Below are positions 1-16,321 of a stretch of DNA of 64,000 nt, in pieces. A program made the position numbers and the translations under genes. Below the pieces are notes generated by a model. It saw only the letters and a list, made by a program, of their open reading frames with translations, was not told where the DNA came from and did no database searches. How positions within the stretch are numbered: position 1 is the stretch's first letter; each line of letters starts with the position of its first letter. The stretch comes from Cercis canadensis (Eukaryota; Streptophyta; Magnoliopsida; Fabales; Fabaceae), in contig QAOA01005839.1 of the NCBI GenBank assembly GCA_003255065.1, positions 509,877 to 573,876 of the forward strand, in the 5' to 3' direction.

Positions 1-363
1 CCTGTAATATATCAAAGAACACATATTTATCAAGTGAAGCCAAACAATAATTTTTATTTTATAAAAACCATTGGCTTTCCATAAGTTAATGGGTTGAGAA
101 ATGATAAGACTAACAAATGTGTGTTATTCCAAATTTCTTAGTTTCTTTTATGTTGCATCAAAGGAATATGATGTTACAACTTATAAAATATGGCTTCCCA
201 GTTCATACTGCTGATCCTTTTGGATTCAGAGATAACACCATTTTCATTTCAAATCAGTCAAATGATGCAAGGTTATAAGCTTGTCTCAAAAGGAAAAGAT
301 ACATCTTATTATTAACAAATTAAGCATAAGAAAAAAGCCAAACAAAGGGCTCTTGTATCATAT

Positions 364-3571
<3,208 letters not shown>

Positions 3572-3639
3572 TTCTGAGTTGTTCTATGTCCCCCACAAAT
3601 ACACAAATATGCAGCATTCCCAATAGAGTGAGAGACAAT

Positions 3640-4425
3640 GTTCACTGCTCATGAGAGTACGAGAGAAACAGACAATGTGTTATAAAACCACAGAGAAGCA
3701 TAAACAGAAAAAGCAAATGCAAGCACTGATGCCCAGTATATAAACATAAGTAACATCTAAATAGTGCATAACAGCTGTCATAACATTCTTTAAATTCCCA
3801 CTAATTAATATTAGAATAAACTAACAAATTGGCCCCTGAAAAATGTATCAAATCTCAATTTAGTCCATGAAAAAAAATTGAGCTTCAATTGAATCCTCAA
3901 TTGTTATAATTTGAGTTCAATTAGCTCCTCGCATTACCCCAAATTGTCTAATGTAGATGGAGTATCTAACATGACTCGTTAATTATTAAATGACAGGTTT
4001 TTAAGTGATGTGCCAAGACAACACGTATTGAGAGAAAGAGGCAAACGAGATGAACTCTTGAATTGCAAACCATAAGGTTATTCCTGAATCAACTAGGGAA
4101 TATCATAAAATTTTCATCTATCAATTTATGCACTCCTAGTGTCCAATTTAGACCACGATGATTTGAATTGAATTCATCAAGCAACTCCTCAAATTCTATT
4201 GCAACAAAACCATCTTGAAGCAACTCATCAAATTCTATTGCGGCAAACCCACCTTCCAACATTATCGGATAGCATAAATGAAACCAGCAAGCTCAACTCA
4301 ACTTCCATTCAACAAAACATGCAGTAATAGAAATTCCAATTCCCGGATAGAAACCAAGATTAAACCCCAAAAGCTTCAAAAGTTGATAATATAAAGTACT
4401 TCGGATTGAATTCAACCAAACCCAC
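3640..4425. other. COP10 upstream region or leader intron
   Basis: No gene seen. The stretch around 3825-3960 has the form 'TTGGCCCCTGAAAA ... AATTTAGTCCATG ... TTAGCTCCTC', a degenerate text common in plant repetitive DNA. It is probably a worn transposon remnant. The segment 4190-4260 contains two short near-copies of an AAATTCTATTGC-containing unit. Confidence 0.4.
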
Positions 4426-4690
4426 CTCCGACGGTCGTGCTGGGTTCATCATAGCAGACCCATTAAGCAAAGCCGTGGGATTGGGTCACCGGCGACGGTG
4501 AAAAAGAGAGGAAAAGGTGGAGTACTCGGCGCAGAGGGATCGGTTTCAGATGAAGAAAAGAGGCACAGAGTTGGTTCTCATGGGGACTGAAGGGTATGAA
4601 GTGAGACTGAATTGGTCTGTAATCTGTATGCCACTCCCGACATGGTCCCAAGTCTTGTGCATCCAAGAAAGGGACAACGTTAAGCCACGC
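4426..4690 (-). other. possible 5' leader exon of COP10
   Basis: On the minus strand this less AT-rich stretch ends in a good donor (CGGAG|GTGGGT at 4426/4425). A plausible acceptor lies 12 bases before the COP10 ATG (ACATAG|AACAACTC at 3584/3583). A leader intron of about 840 bp would join them. The open frame at 4463-4666 has no recognisable protein. This is an inference from splice-like sequence and base composition only. Confidence 0.35.
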
Positions 4691-4699
4691 TAGCTGTGG

Positions 4700-5740
4700 T
4701 TAAGTCATCAGTGGTGGATAGAGGAGGAAATAGGCACACGTCTTAAGAGCTCATAAAGATGTGGTTATTTACAAATTGTTGGTCATAAAACTTTTTTTTA
4801 TAAGAACAAAGTCTTGTATTAGATGTCGACAAAATAAAAGTCCTTTTCTTTACCCAAAATAAATAAATAAAATGTGGTTACTTAATTGCAAATGTGAAAG
4901 AAAATTATTTTTTTCCATAAAAAAACTAAAAAGAGTTTTTTCTTGACCAAGAATCTAAAAATAAAAAACTAAAAAGTGATTGTCACATTACATAAAATAT
5001 TTAAAATATCATTAATATTATGTGCTTATTTTATTTATATTTAAACATATTATATAATTTATATATGATAACTAATATATATATATATATATATATATAA
5101 ACATAATAATTATGCAATACTAAAAAGTATTTTAATAATTTTCATATACTCTTACTTACTTAAAGACACATGCTTTTTGAATTTTACATTATTTTTTAAT
5201 TTTTTTTAGGCTCTTTTCTTGTATCACTCCATTTATACTTTACAAAAAAATTAACTATTCTTGCACACTAAGTGATTCCTTTTTTGACATTTTTGTAATC
5301 AAACAAATCAAGAGACCTAAACACCTTCAATTGGAGGAGAAGATAGTGCTACCCATTTTGGCGAGGATAGCTTAGTAAGCAATCACCTTCCTTCCATCAT
5401 TTTAGTAGAACCCCATTCACTAAAGAAAGACACATAATCTTACAAGTGTCTACAAGTCAACCCCACTCTTCTCCACTTGCAAATTTTTTTTGGATAGGTA
5501 AACATTCAGCCTATAAAGTTGACACCTGTTTTATATCCTTTATTTAATTTATTAAATATTAGCAGCAGCTAGCAAGTGGTACTTCAGTTGGTGATATAAC
5601 ACTACCCTCATTACCAGCATGTTTAACGTAACGTGTTTTAAACAAACAACCGGTTCAAAAGTTCAACATAATCGGGGACTGTATTTGGGCTAATTACAAT
5701 ACAATAGAAATTTTAACTCTCTTTCGCAGTGCATTTCAGT
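4700..5740. other. AT-rich intergenic spacer between COP10 and eIF2B gamma
   Basis: No gene is recognisable. The spacer holds long A/T runs and an AT microsatellite at 5075-5099. It separates the upstream side of COP10 from the 3' end of the eIF2B gamma gene. Confidence 0.6.
5075..5099. repeat. (AT)n microsatellite
   Basis: About 12 alternating AT units lie in the spacer. It is a simple repeat, likely polymorphic, with no other function visible. Confidence 0.9.
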
Positions 5741-5890
5741 GGCAGAAAACTGTGGCAAATGAAGTGCAAACACTAGGTATTCATTTATACAAGGAAATGA
5801 TGAAATACAGAACATTGATTCCAGACATTTTCTCTAAACTTAAGTTTGCCATTAATGAACAAAAATACATGGGAAAGAAATACAACATAA

Positions 5891-5940
5891 AAATTAAAAA
5901 AAAAACAAAAAAAAAANAAAAAAAAAAAAAAAAAAAAAAC
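5891..5940. other. poly-A run with an unresolved base, 3' of eIF2B gamma
   Basis: A 50-base stretch is almost pure A and contains the single N at 5917. It lies about 200 bp beyond the eIF2B gamma stop codon. The Lys-rich frame running through it is an artefact of the homopolymer. The length is probably not reliable in this assembly. Confidence 0.8.
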
Positions 5941-6136
5941 AAAACAAATAACAAAACCCGGAAACCAAAATCAAAAGACATAAAAGGCAAAACAAAATTG
6001 GAAATATTAGAAATTCTTGCCAAGAGCATCAAATTGTATCTACCTCTAGCAACGAGAACAAAATTTGCTTCAAGCAATAATGAAGCATGATAGAAATCAA
6101 ATTTCCATGGATCTACCTAGCCTGGACTTTCATATC

Positions 6137-9100
6137 TCATTTCTCTTTCCTAGCCAAGACTTCCCCTTTGTACTCACTGCCAGCAGTGACCACAAAACCA
6201 GCCCCAACCTGGCATGGCAAACAATGTCACAGTCCAATTCAAAATGCAATCATGAAAAAGCGCAAGAGAAAGAGTCATGAATTACTTGACAATCTTTCAG
6301 TACAACACGCTCCTGGAGCTGAACATTGCTGCAGATGACAGAACCTTGGATTGAACAACCATCTCCAATGGTAACATGATTCATAACTACTGAATTAACA
6401 ACCTGCATGTGTTAAAGAAAATGAATGAAACTAGACATAGTCATTACTTAATACAACACAACATTAGTATGATGCCTATGTGCCAACAAACCAGAGTCAC
6501 GGATCAATCAATAGAGACAAAAAGCTACCTTCCTATCAAGTTGTATGATTAATATATCATCCCACCTTAACATTGGCACCTATTCTGCAGTGACGGCCAA
6601 TAACAGACCGTTTGACGCTGCATTTGTCACCCATCTGTGAACCTTCTCCGAGCATACAATGTGGTCCTACCTAAAATAAATCACCAATATATGAACTTAG
6701 CATGGGAAGATAAAGAAGAAATGCCTGACACTGTATATCAGACAGCAAAACTCATGTATAAAGATGATGTGACATCAACTTTAATTGTAGTGTTCAACTC
6801 ACAGTCGTTTTTGCTCCAAGCTCTGCAGAAGGGTGAATAATGTTGTTGTGAGCAGAGAAGGAATACCCTGACAAATGGTTAGCCTCTCCTATCACCTGTT
6901 ACATTAGAAATTGAATTAAGCTCAAGAAAGCAAAACTGTATCCCAAGGAAAAATGAAAGACAATATCAAGGTAAGTACAAATAAAAGATTTAACAATATT
7001 ACTAACTCACATCTCGATTTATGTCACTGTATGCTTGAATAGAGTTTAATCGTGCACAGTACTTGTTGCTGCTGGCAATATAAACACAGCATTTATGGGT
7101 TCTTCGAGTAGGAGCAGAACCATTAGGACCCAATGCGTGTCTTAGATGAAAGGCTGGTTGAGATGCATTAGCAAGGATTTGAGAGAGCATTTGTTGACTG
7201 CTCTGAGAAATAACCTTGTCAGTTCCATTTTCTTCTGCTTGTGGTGTACCATTTACGAATACTTCCGATTTCTAGTGCTCATTAAAGAAATTTAAACCAG
7301 GTTAGAGTCAATGAAAATGAAACTTCCCACCCACAACTATCTCTGCAGAGACCTTAAACAACTAACCAGCTGGCTCCGGACAAGATAGGGTAATACATCC
7401 TGCTTTAAGCTATGAAATGTATCCTTTTGATCTAAAACTTCCTGTAAAACCAATCTGCCAGAAAATCAAGATAAATGTATCTCAGGATACAATCACAGCT
7501 TTAAGTTTGAACATACAAGTAAGTTAAATGAAAATACCTCTTGAATGCATACACATGTGCGTCCATGAGATCAGCTCTTATTTCCATCTACATGAAGGAT
7601 ACATAACAAACAAAAAAGTAGAAAATTAAAACAAATCAAAGAGATAAAATAAGAACATGTGAAACTCTTGCATTTAATTCAGTAGTAGTTCATAGTTTTA
7701 TAGACAAATTTCCTTCCTTCAAAGTAGAATAACTTAAGAGTCATGATAAAAACTTTCACCTCTAGGCAGACTAAAATGAACATAAGTAATGATAAAGGCC
7801 AACGTGCAGAATAAGATATGAAATAACTAAAACAAACAGAAGAAAGAATGTGCTGAGAGCCTGAGAAGCAACATTGATTGAGAACAAACACTTAATTTTC
7901 CTGCTAGAAGCTGGAAGTTGCTAATCAGTACAAAATTCTCAGCAGTAGGAAGATCTAGAAAGAAAAACTATACCTGGCCAACTGCACGGAGTATACTCTT
8001 CTGAATTCGAAGATCTTTTTCAACTTCAGCTCCTGGCAAGAGTTGAAAGGTTCTAGATGAGCAACACATACAGCAAAATGCTAAATACAAGGAAACACTT
8101 GAGATCTAACCAGTGGCTATATAAAGTAAAAACTGCTTCGTGGCATCCAGCCCCAATAAGTCGTAGCGACCAGGTTTCTTGGTTTTGTCTTTCCCACTAG
8201 AGGATCCTGATTCTGAAGGTCCGCTAACAGGAGCAGAGCAAAGCATTGCAGTGACTGCTGCATCATGTCGTCTATGAGCAGCTGCAACAGCACCAAGTGG
8301 CACATCAGAAACAAGATCGCCGCTGATAACCTGCAGAAAAATACATATGGCCATAAAGAAATGATATCGTTAAGATTTTGGAGCTATGAGCTTAAGGGAG
8401 AGAAAGCTTACCAAAATGTCTTTTGCAGTGAGGTGGTGAGCAATGGCCCGAAGTGCACCAGCTGTTCCCACATCCTCTGGGACTGCAGCAACCTGGGACA
8501 ATTTTAAGCACACTTAAGCTTTACACATTTACATGTATCAACAAGGTCAAAAAAACATTAGATTTATTTGCAGATAGTCTCTACTATAAAAGTAGAACCA
8601 ATTTGCACACCTAATATCCCAAAAGTAATGGTAGTACAAGTATACACTATATAATAGATTTAGTACATGATATCTTAACTTTAAAACTTTGAACATAATT
8701 TTAGAAACAGTTGTTAGCGCAAGCAAAAACTGTGACATATTTCTTTTCTACCCAACACCTACACGAGACTTTTCTCCCAATGTCAGACTTCCATGGAGCA
8801 AAGAGATATGCAAATGCATCCAGAATGGCATCAACAACTACTCACTGGAAAAAGACTATGCCACCATGCATCAACAGGCTGTTACAGGACCCTGGCAGGA
8901 TAGAAATAGATGCAGGGGGTCCAAACACAAAAGAATTACTTGGGATCTAATGGAATCTATTCCCCTTCAAGAGAGTGAGATTAGATTTCCTGATTCCACC
9001 AAGTGTACCTGTGTACAGCTCACCATTTACCAATAAATAACAGAAAAAGAAATGGTACTGTAACATGAAAGCTACTATTGAATATTTACTTAGAACAGAA

Positions 9101-12100
9101 ACCACGATGTAAAGATCACCGGGGTGTCTCATATATATCTGTTATGTACATGACTCACTCCATGGTTCTCATGAAAACTCTCTCATCATTTATCACTGAC
9201 CAAAACAATACTATGCTTCATAGCCTGTCAAATTGCTAACTTGTTTCCCAAATTTACCCAATTTCAGACTATGAACATAAAATTGGAACTCAAGTTTTCC
9301 ATATTTAGTCCGGTTTAAAGCCCAAACAATGACAATTGCATTCAAATTCCCATTATACTTTGCTTTCGATCTACTATTTTTCAGTCACATATTTACATTT
9401 ATAGAGCTTTCATGTCATTAATTGAAAAAGTGCACATAGTTACATTTTTCTAATTGTTTATCATAAAACTCAGAAATGCATACAAACAGTAATAACTAAT
9501 AAAAATGACGATCTTCCTTAAAGTCTTCAAGCACTTCTTAAAATCCATACTTCCATTAGTTTCATGCAGAGTTATACCAAATTTTACAAGTATATACCAG
9601 ACAAATATTGAAAATGCAGACAAAGAAGTTTATGTTTATCTATGGCAGAGTCATCAACACAGATTTACACCCTCACATCTTTTATGGGATAGAATTGTTT
9701 CCTTTGCCTTGTTGGGGATCTTGGAACATAAATATCTTAAGGAGGTTTCTTTAATTGATATACACTGGGATTGAAGAGCACTTTTGAGCTGATTGTTTTT
9801 GGTTCTCTTGTCTTGATGTTACCTGTGCTTACCAGATATCTTGTCCTCCTTTTTGTATTCTTCTTATTATTCTTAAATGTTTCATTTATCAAGAAAGAAC
9901 AGATAGCAGAAATCCCTGTGTACAAAAGACTTAAAAAGGCATGCATTATTCCCCCAATCAGTCCAAAAACTTCAAGGCTTCTTTGCCTCCTCCATTGAAT
10001 CCATTGAAGCAACATCAACAACAGCTAGCAACATATTTCAGGAGAAAAATATCTACATTCTTACTTACTCCTAATGCAGTGGGTTTTCTCCTCCTACTAT
10101 CCTTTTGCCACTATGTTTTGATATTTTGTATCTTCTGCAATATTTGCAGGTACCAATTTGAAGAGATTCACACACACAACGCATTTACCTGGTTGGTATG
10201 CTAGCCCTCCATTACTTAAAGAAGAGAGTTGTTGGTTGACCCATGGACTATGTGTATAATGATATTATCAACTTGTTAGAAAATCTAGAATACAATTGAA
10301 GTGGTCTTGAAGGCACCTCATAGTTAAGGGGGGAACAATAAAAAGTTTCAGCAATAAGCCATAATCACTAGATCTATCTATCATTTTTTATTTCCACTCC
10401 GTAATAACTTCCATATAAGAGGCACCAAGTTGGCAACACCAACACACAAATTGTACACAAATAAACCGTACAAGGAGTCTAAAAACACAGAAAAATAACC
10501 AAGAAAATATTAGCCAAGGACTTATTTTCTTTATTCAAAGTTTTTTCACCAATAAAATTCATTCTAAAGCTCCCAAAGCTAAGAGAAAAGAAAATGAAAT
10601 ATGGAATTCAACTTCCCCCCCTCCCCAACATCTTGTAGATTGTTATTGATAAGAAACAATTTAAAGCTTGACCAAACCATTTCAAAACAAATCATTGATG
10701 CTAGGGAGATAACAATAACAAATATACTGCAATTTGACCTGGCAGTTAACATCCTGAATATAAGCTTACCTAATAACCTTTTAGCAATTTTCACGATAGT
10801 TCATTCAAGATTACTTCAAAAGCACTCCATTTTCAAAATGATACATCCTTGTAATTATAGAACAAAACCTGAACCCAAAGCTAATGAAATGTTCTCTTGA
10901 TTTCAGTTGGGGGCTGTCAGATAATTTATTATCTTTTCTTTTTATCAAAAAAGGAAAACTTATTAGGGTTGAATAGATTGATGGATTAGTGGACATACAA
11001 AAAAATTATCAGCTTATACTTTTCATAAGCAACTGCCAGCCTTAGAGAATTATTTTTGTCTTTCAGAGGACTTATAATCTACTTTTTAATCTATGGCAAC
11101 CTAAACTAAATCAAGATTTCAATAATTTTCTTCTAGACAATTAAACATACAATGCCTAACTACATAGCACCCTTGAAACAGCTACTTTGAGCTATATTTT
11201 CCCCCATGGCACTCAGCAACCACCTTCAGGTTAACAAAAGAATGCATGGGATGAAGGTGGGTTCGTAAAAGAAGCTTACCTCAACATGCAGACGATCAAC
11301 AAAAGCCCCCGATATCCAACCACCAACACGAAGAGCTGGTTCTTCACCTTCAACTACCTAGACAAAAGAAAAATCAGGAACCAACATATAATTTTGAATA
11401 CCAACCCAAAATTAAAGGCTGTTCAGAATTATCATAATTATGTATTCCTCTGTCATGTTACCCACGAACTGAATGTCCATCACAACTCATAAGCCACAAC
11501 TTAGCAACTCTAAAGTTTTTTGGTCAGCACAATGCGTATAATACCAATCCAAGTTGCAATCCAGATTAAGGATGTTCAGCATTACCAAAATTATGTATTC
11601 CTCTGACAAGTAACTGAGGAACTGAATGTTCATCACAAGCCACAAATTAGCAACTCTTAAAGCTTGTTGGTTACCACAACACATATAACGATGACACAAA
11701 CTCTCAATAGCTAACTTTCTGTTCATTTTTCCTTATTCTCTCTCCAAAATTCAAAACCAACAGTAAAATTTGAGTGATTGGAAATCCTCGTACCACTATG
11801 AGATCTTTAAGGTTACTAAGCTCCACCAACTCGAGAACGTAAGATAGAACCGGCAGGTTGGCCACTGGAAGTAAAGCTTTTGGAACCTCCTGAACTCGAG
11901 GAACAACCAAGAAAAAATCCAAGTTAATTTACATGATTGAAGAACTTTGAAGCCATACAACACTAAGAAATTCGGGAAAACGAAAGAAAATAATCAAACT
12001 AATGGGGTTCAATTTCAGAAACCGCATTCAAGCATTAGCACTGAATTGGTACCAAAATAAGAATTTTCCCGGGAACCAAATGGAAATTAAGAGTAATAGA

Positions 12101-12179
12101 AGAAAATGGGTACCTTGGAGACGAGAGGGACAAGTTTCTTGGAGGTGCCGCCGGCGAGAACAACTACTTGGAAGTCCAT
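6137..12179 (-). CDS. translation initiation factor eIF2B subunit gamma
   Basis: Thirteen exons join in frame to 461 aa: 12179-12114, 11889-11794, 11357-11280, 8492-8412, 8330-8111, 8032-7974, 7587-7538, 7454-7367, 7271-7011, 6895-6803, 6670-6566, 6402-6286 and 6208-6137. All introns are GT..AG. The N-terminal half is a nucleotidyltransferase-like domain (MDFQVVVLAGGTSKKL at residue 1, then KEVPKALLPVAN and VISGDLVSDVP). The C-terminal part (about residues 300-461) is a left-handed beta-helix of hexapeptide repeats (IHPSAELGAKT, VGPHCMLGEGSQMGDKC, SVIGRHCRIGANVK). This is the gamma subunit of the guanine-nucleotide exchange factor that reloads eIF2 with GTP in the cytoplasm; gamma pairs with epsilon as the catalytic subcomplex. 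The length agrees with plant homologues. The acidic/aromatic tail of epsilon is absent, which argues against epsilon. Intron 3 is unusually long (2.8 kb), with no recognisable gene in it. Confidence 0.93.
11401..11680. repeat. diverged tandem duplication partly within intron 2 of eIF2B gamma
   Basis: Two units of about 150 bp lie head to tail. Each has the order TTCAG, AATTATGTATTCCTCTG, then AACTGAATGT, CATCACAA, and a unit end at GCCACAA with TTAGCAACTCT. The offset between copies is 153 bp. They differ by many substitutions and small indels, so the duplication is old. Confidence 0.75.
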
Positions 12180-12259
12180 CATCGGGGCAAAGATGCAGAG
12201 CAGAAAGAGGGATTTTCGGAGGGTTTTCTCAGTGTTTGTGTGCAAAAACTGATCTCTGA

Positions 12260-14092
12260 ACAGAGAAGCAAAGGAAAAAGCTGGTAAGTAATAAACTAAT
12301 TATTGCATTGTTATTGATCTAAAAATCACAAGAGGTTTTCCATGATTGAATACGCCTCTAAATAAACTGTGTCGAAAGCACTACTTCTCTTCTCATCACA
12401 TGTTGGGTTGGTGTGAACACTAGGCGGCTTTGAAAGCTGCACTCAACTCACCAACTATAACTCAGACTTCTTGAATCTTGTGGTAGTACTAGTACAATGA
12501 AAAAAAAACCCTCAAAATCTATTGGGAATTTTTTTTTGCTAAGTTCTAAACACAATTAAGAATTAGAGTTCTGGCTCTTAAGCGGATAAAATAATTAAAA
12601 TATCTCTATCATAATAAATTTGTGTAATATACATATCTTTAATTATAAATAAAATAATCATATAATATCAAATATATTTTGGTCACAACCACCTACTTAA
12701 AATTTAATTTTTTTTTTAAATTTTATTAGAGTAATGCCTGTGCCAAACACATCATAATATAAAAAGACAAATATTAAGGTATAATAAAGAAACATAATTA
12801 AGAATTTTGGAGAAAGTAAAAGTTTTAATAACTCTTCAATTTCTTAAAAGGAGGATATCTCCCCAAAAAAAAAAAATCATTGAAATTGTGTACCTTCATA
12901 AGAGAAAGGGAACATCCATTGGTGAGGGAAAATTTAGTCAAATTGAGATTACTCAAGTTAAATGAGTTAGCATATATAATTGATTTTTTTAAAAAAAAAA
13001 TTATTAATATTTTTTGTTAAGGAAGTGACCTTAAAGCCATGTCTTGGAGTTTCATTAAGCCAAATGGCAAACATAAATTGACAAATGACAATGTTTTAAA
13101 AATATAAGTTTCTCTTTACATATTATTATTATTATTATTTTGTCAATAAGAGGCTTCAAACACAATACTCTCTTCCTGCGATAAGAGTCTTGTAACCAAC
13201 TGATCTATAGCCTAATTGGCACATATTATTATTATTACATAGATTATCTTCCTTAGTTATGGAATTTGGGAATAATTTTCTTAAATCTATTTATAAAATT
13301 ATAATTTAAAAGGTTAATTTTGAAATTAATAAAAATATGGTAACCATAAGAAAGTAGTAAAACATCTAAGCCTATAAAAATGTTTAAAGTAAGTTAAGTT
13401 TTAAATTTATATGGCTCAAATTCAATGTTGGCAAGGATTTAATTATATCAAATTGAAAGTTCAAAAATTTAATTAGATGAAATTGAATAGTAAGGACCTA
13501 ATTAAATTCCCCCCCAAAACTATAGAAAGTCGAAACATAATTAAGCCTACATACATTTTTTTTAATCAAATATGAGACTTCTATATTCTTACATAATATT
13601 TCCTACGCCTATCCCTAACACATTTTCAACATTAGGCATTGAATACCCCGCACATTACACATAATGTGCATGGGTGCCAAACTGCCACGCTTAAGTGGCA
13701 AAAGGTGAGTCACATACTCGTGGCTTCATAGTTTGAAGCAATATACAACTGTGTATAGTTAATAAAATTTAAAGTTGATAGAAAATAATTTCACTAATTA
13801 AGACCAGATAATTTAAAATTTATTAAATATATAATTTATATACATCATGTAAACAGAGTACAATTCTTAGTTGTTGGACCACTCAATGTATATCGGTGCC
13901 CATTTTCTATAATGTGCACTATACTCTTTGCCATTCTTAAATTTACTTTTATTGATAAACTTTTGTTAAATATTTTTTCGATAAAGTTTTGTCAGATTCA
14001 GATATTGTATACACATGAGTATTTTAAATAATTTTCATATGGATCGATAAATTTAAACTGAGCTCACTTTAGACTTAAATAAATATTTTTCT
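12260..14092. other. intergenic spacer, eIF2B gamma promoter side to the LecRK array
   Basis: No gene seen. The first 200 bases are the eIF2B gamma leader and promoter area on the minus strand. The rest is AT-rich with an ATT run near 13125-13140. The text at 13140-13230 (GCGATAAGAGTCTTGTAACC...AGCCTAATTGGC) recurs in degraded form near 47760-47840, so it is likely a dispersed repeat. The last ~200 bases resemble the 3' flank of the other two LecRK genes. Confidence 0.5.
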
Positions 14093-14298
14093 TCATAGCT
14101 CAAATTGTCTTACACTAGCTAGCTTTTCTCTAACTAAAAATGACAATTTCAAGGCCTTTACCAAATCACACCTTATAATTGCGCAAGCTCTATATCTTAG
14201 TCTTTTAGGCAAAAATATACATAAAAGGGAAAAAAGAAAACAAGAACAAGAAGCATAATAGAGGTGGAGACACAAATTAGATGGGTACATGGTATACA

Positions 14299-16266
14299 TC
14301 AACGGCCCATCTGATGAAGGCTTGTTGTTATGGAAGCGCCTTCCCCAGAGCTTAGTGATTGTGTAGGAACAAGGTATGTGGGAACAGGCTTGGTTGGTGG
14401 AAGGTTTGGCATATTGGCCTCAAAATTAAGCACATGTAGTGCTTGTCTTATTGATGGTCTCAAATTTGCATCAGGGTGAGCACACCAGAGCCCCACAATC
14501 ATCAAGCATTCCACTTGTTTTTCATCAAAATCTTTTTGCAGTTTCTCATCCATGGACATAAGCACTTCTCCTTTCCCATAATGATCCCATACCCATTCAA
14601 TTAATCCCTTGTCGCCATCTTTGCCCTCCATAAGATCCACTGCCTTTCTTCCCGTGGAAATTTCAAGTGCTACCACCCCAAAGCTATATACATCTGATTC
14701 CTTACTTGCCCTTCCTGAACTCACATATTCTGGAGCCAAGTAGCCTAAAGTTCCTGCCAACCCTGTTGTTTGGGGACCTATCTCATGGTCCATGAGCTTA
14801 GCCAACCCAAAGTCACCAAGTTTGACATTGAAATTAGAATCTAGCATGACATTGCTTGATTTGATATCCCTGTGTACCACACATTGCTCCCATTCCTCAT
14901 GTAGATAGAGCAACCCAGATGCCAACCCGAGAGCTATCTTGTGCCTCAAGCTCCAAGATAGAGGAGACTTATTTCCAAAGAGATGAGAATCAAGGCTACC
15001 GTTTGGCATGAACTCATAAACAAGAAGAAACTCACCCTTATCATGGCACCAACCTATGAGTTGCACAAGATTCCGGTGTCTCAGCCGGCTAATGACCTTT
15101 ACCTCGGTTACATACTCTTTTTTCCCTTGTCTAGAGCCCTTTGATATTTTCTTCACAGCAACTGCCAAATCCAAATCAGCAAAATAACCTCTGTAAACAG
15201 CACCAAACCCACCTTGACCAAGTTTCCTGTCTCTGGAGAAGTTGTTGGTGGCCAAAACTAGATCTGTGTAAGAGAACCTTCTTGGCCCTGCTCCTCTTTC
15301 AAGGTCATCATTGATTGATGCTAAGTCTGTAGGTGCTTCTTTTCTGGTCTTCCTTTGCTTCCTCCTCCTCCTCCTCCTCCTCCAAAGTAATGCATATGCG
15401 GCAATAGCTCCTACTATCAAAACACCACCTAACACAGTTAGAATCACCACTAACTTTGTATTCTTTGGTTCTTCTCCACTTTCATCCAAAGTTGAATTGA
15501 ATTCCCATGATTGAAGAAAATGGAGTTCTCCATTGGCACCTGTTGCAGCAGAAAATCCGAGTGTAACCCATTCAGGCAGGACCTTCATTAAATCAATTTG
15601 ATAAGAAAGATGAGTGTTCTCTTGAGAGTTGGAGGTGTTTTCGTATTCCCAAGATACACTTAAATTCTTAGTTGTGGAGTTGTAGTTGATCCACACATGT
15701 GCAGTATCACGACTATGTAGACTAGCATTCCAACGCGTAGAAACGGATGAAAAAATAGAGTGATTGTTGATTCCCACATGCTCAACGGTCTCATTAAATT
15801 CAGGATTAGTGTGAGAGTCGAATTCCACATGAACAATTTGGCTCTGGGATGAGAAAGATGTGGTTGTATTGAATAGGCCTAGGAAGCCACCAGCTGAATT
15901 TGGTGGGATTTGGAATCCAACAGGAGCAAGGAAGAAGGCTATTCCATGCCCATATTGACCTGAGGGACTTCCTTGTGTGTCTATAACGAAGGAAAAGTTA
16001 GTTGTGAAGTCAGTGAGTTGTCCTCTGCTTGAGTCCCACAACCTCACCCTTTCGGCATATATTGCCCATCCAACTTGAGATGTATATTTTTCTTCAATGT
16101 TGAATTCAATCTCTCCAACACTAGGTCCTGCAGCTCCTAGATAGACCATGCTTGCATCACTAGGATCAAAACGAGGCTTTTGAAAATTTAGTGAATTAGC
16201 AGAGAGAAAAAAGAAAAAGAAGGAGAATATAGGAAGGGCTAGTGAATAGCACAAAATGGTAGCCAT
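14299..16266 (-). CDS. L-type lectin receptor-like kinase, LecRK-IX type, copy 1
   Basis: Intronless, 655 aa from the ATG at 16266. This start is chosen because a hydrophobic signal peptide begins there; an in-frame ATG 13 codons upstream would put polar residues first. Order: signal peptide (1-26), legume-lectin ectodomain (about 27-260), transmembrane helix (about 271-294), an Arg-rich stop-transfer run, and a kinase domain (about 338-615). The kinase shows LGQGGFGAVY, AVAVKKI, HRDIKSSNVML and DFGLAK, so it is an active-type RD kinase. The lectin metal-site segment reads VHVEFDSHTNPEFNE, but the usual sugar-contact Asp in 'DG.AFF' is His (GHGIAFFLAP). Many NxS/T sites suggest heavy glycosylation. 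Such receptors sit in the plasma membrane; LecRK-IX members in Arabidopsis act in defence and cell death. By eye its kinase is about 97% identical to copies 2 and 3, but its ectodomain only about 83%. Confidence 0.92.
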   Translation of the reverse strand: MATILCYSLALPIFSFFFFFLSANSLNFQKPRFDPSDASMVYLGAAGPSVGEIEFNIEEKYTSQVGWAIYAERVRLWDSSRGQLTDFTTNFSFVIDTQGSPSGQYGHGIAFFLAPVGFQIPPNSAGGFLGLFNTTTSFSSQSQIVHVEFDSHTNPEFNETVEHVGINNHSIFSSVSTRWNASLHSRDTAHVWINYNSTTKNLSVSWEYENTSNSQENTHLSYQIDLMKVLPEWVTLGFSAATGANGELHFLQSWEFNSTLDESGEEPKNTKLVVILTVLGGVLIVGAIAAYALLWRRRRRRRKQRKTRKEAPTDLASINDDLERGAGPRRFSYTDLVLATNNFSRDRKLGQGGFGAVYRGYFADLDLAVAVKKISKGSRQGKKEYVTEVKVISRLRHRNLVQLIGWCHDKGEFLLVYEFMPNGSLDSHLFGNKSPLSWSLRHKIALGLASGLLYLHEEWEQCVVHRDIKSSNVMLDSNFNVKLGDFGLAKLMDHEIGPQTTGLAGTLGYLAPEYVSSGRASKESDVYSFGVVALEISTGRKAVDLMEGKDGDKGLIEWVWDHYGKGEVLMSMDEKLQKDFDEKQVECLMIVGLWCAHPDANLRPSIRQALHVLNFEANMPNLPPTKPVPTYLVPTQSLSSGEGASITTSLHQMGR

Positions 16267-16321
16267 GACTTGGAATCTTGAGTTTGGATCACAAGCACAA
16301 GACATTTGACATATAAGTAGC

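Noticed and set aside
5752..6090. Lys-rich 112-aa frame
   Set aside because: Runs through a poly-A tract with an N in the 3' flank of eIF2B gamma; a homopolymer artefact.
8689..9036. 115-aa plus-strand frame in intron 3 of eIF2B gamma
   Set aside because: No recognisable domain, compositionally like the rest of the intron, and opposite in strand to the host gene.
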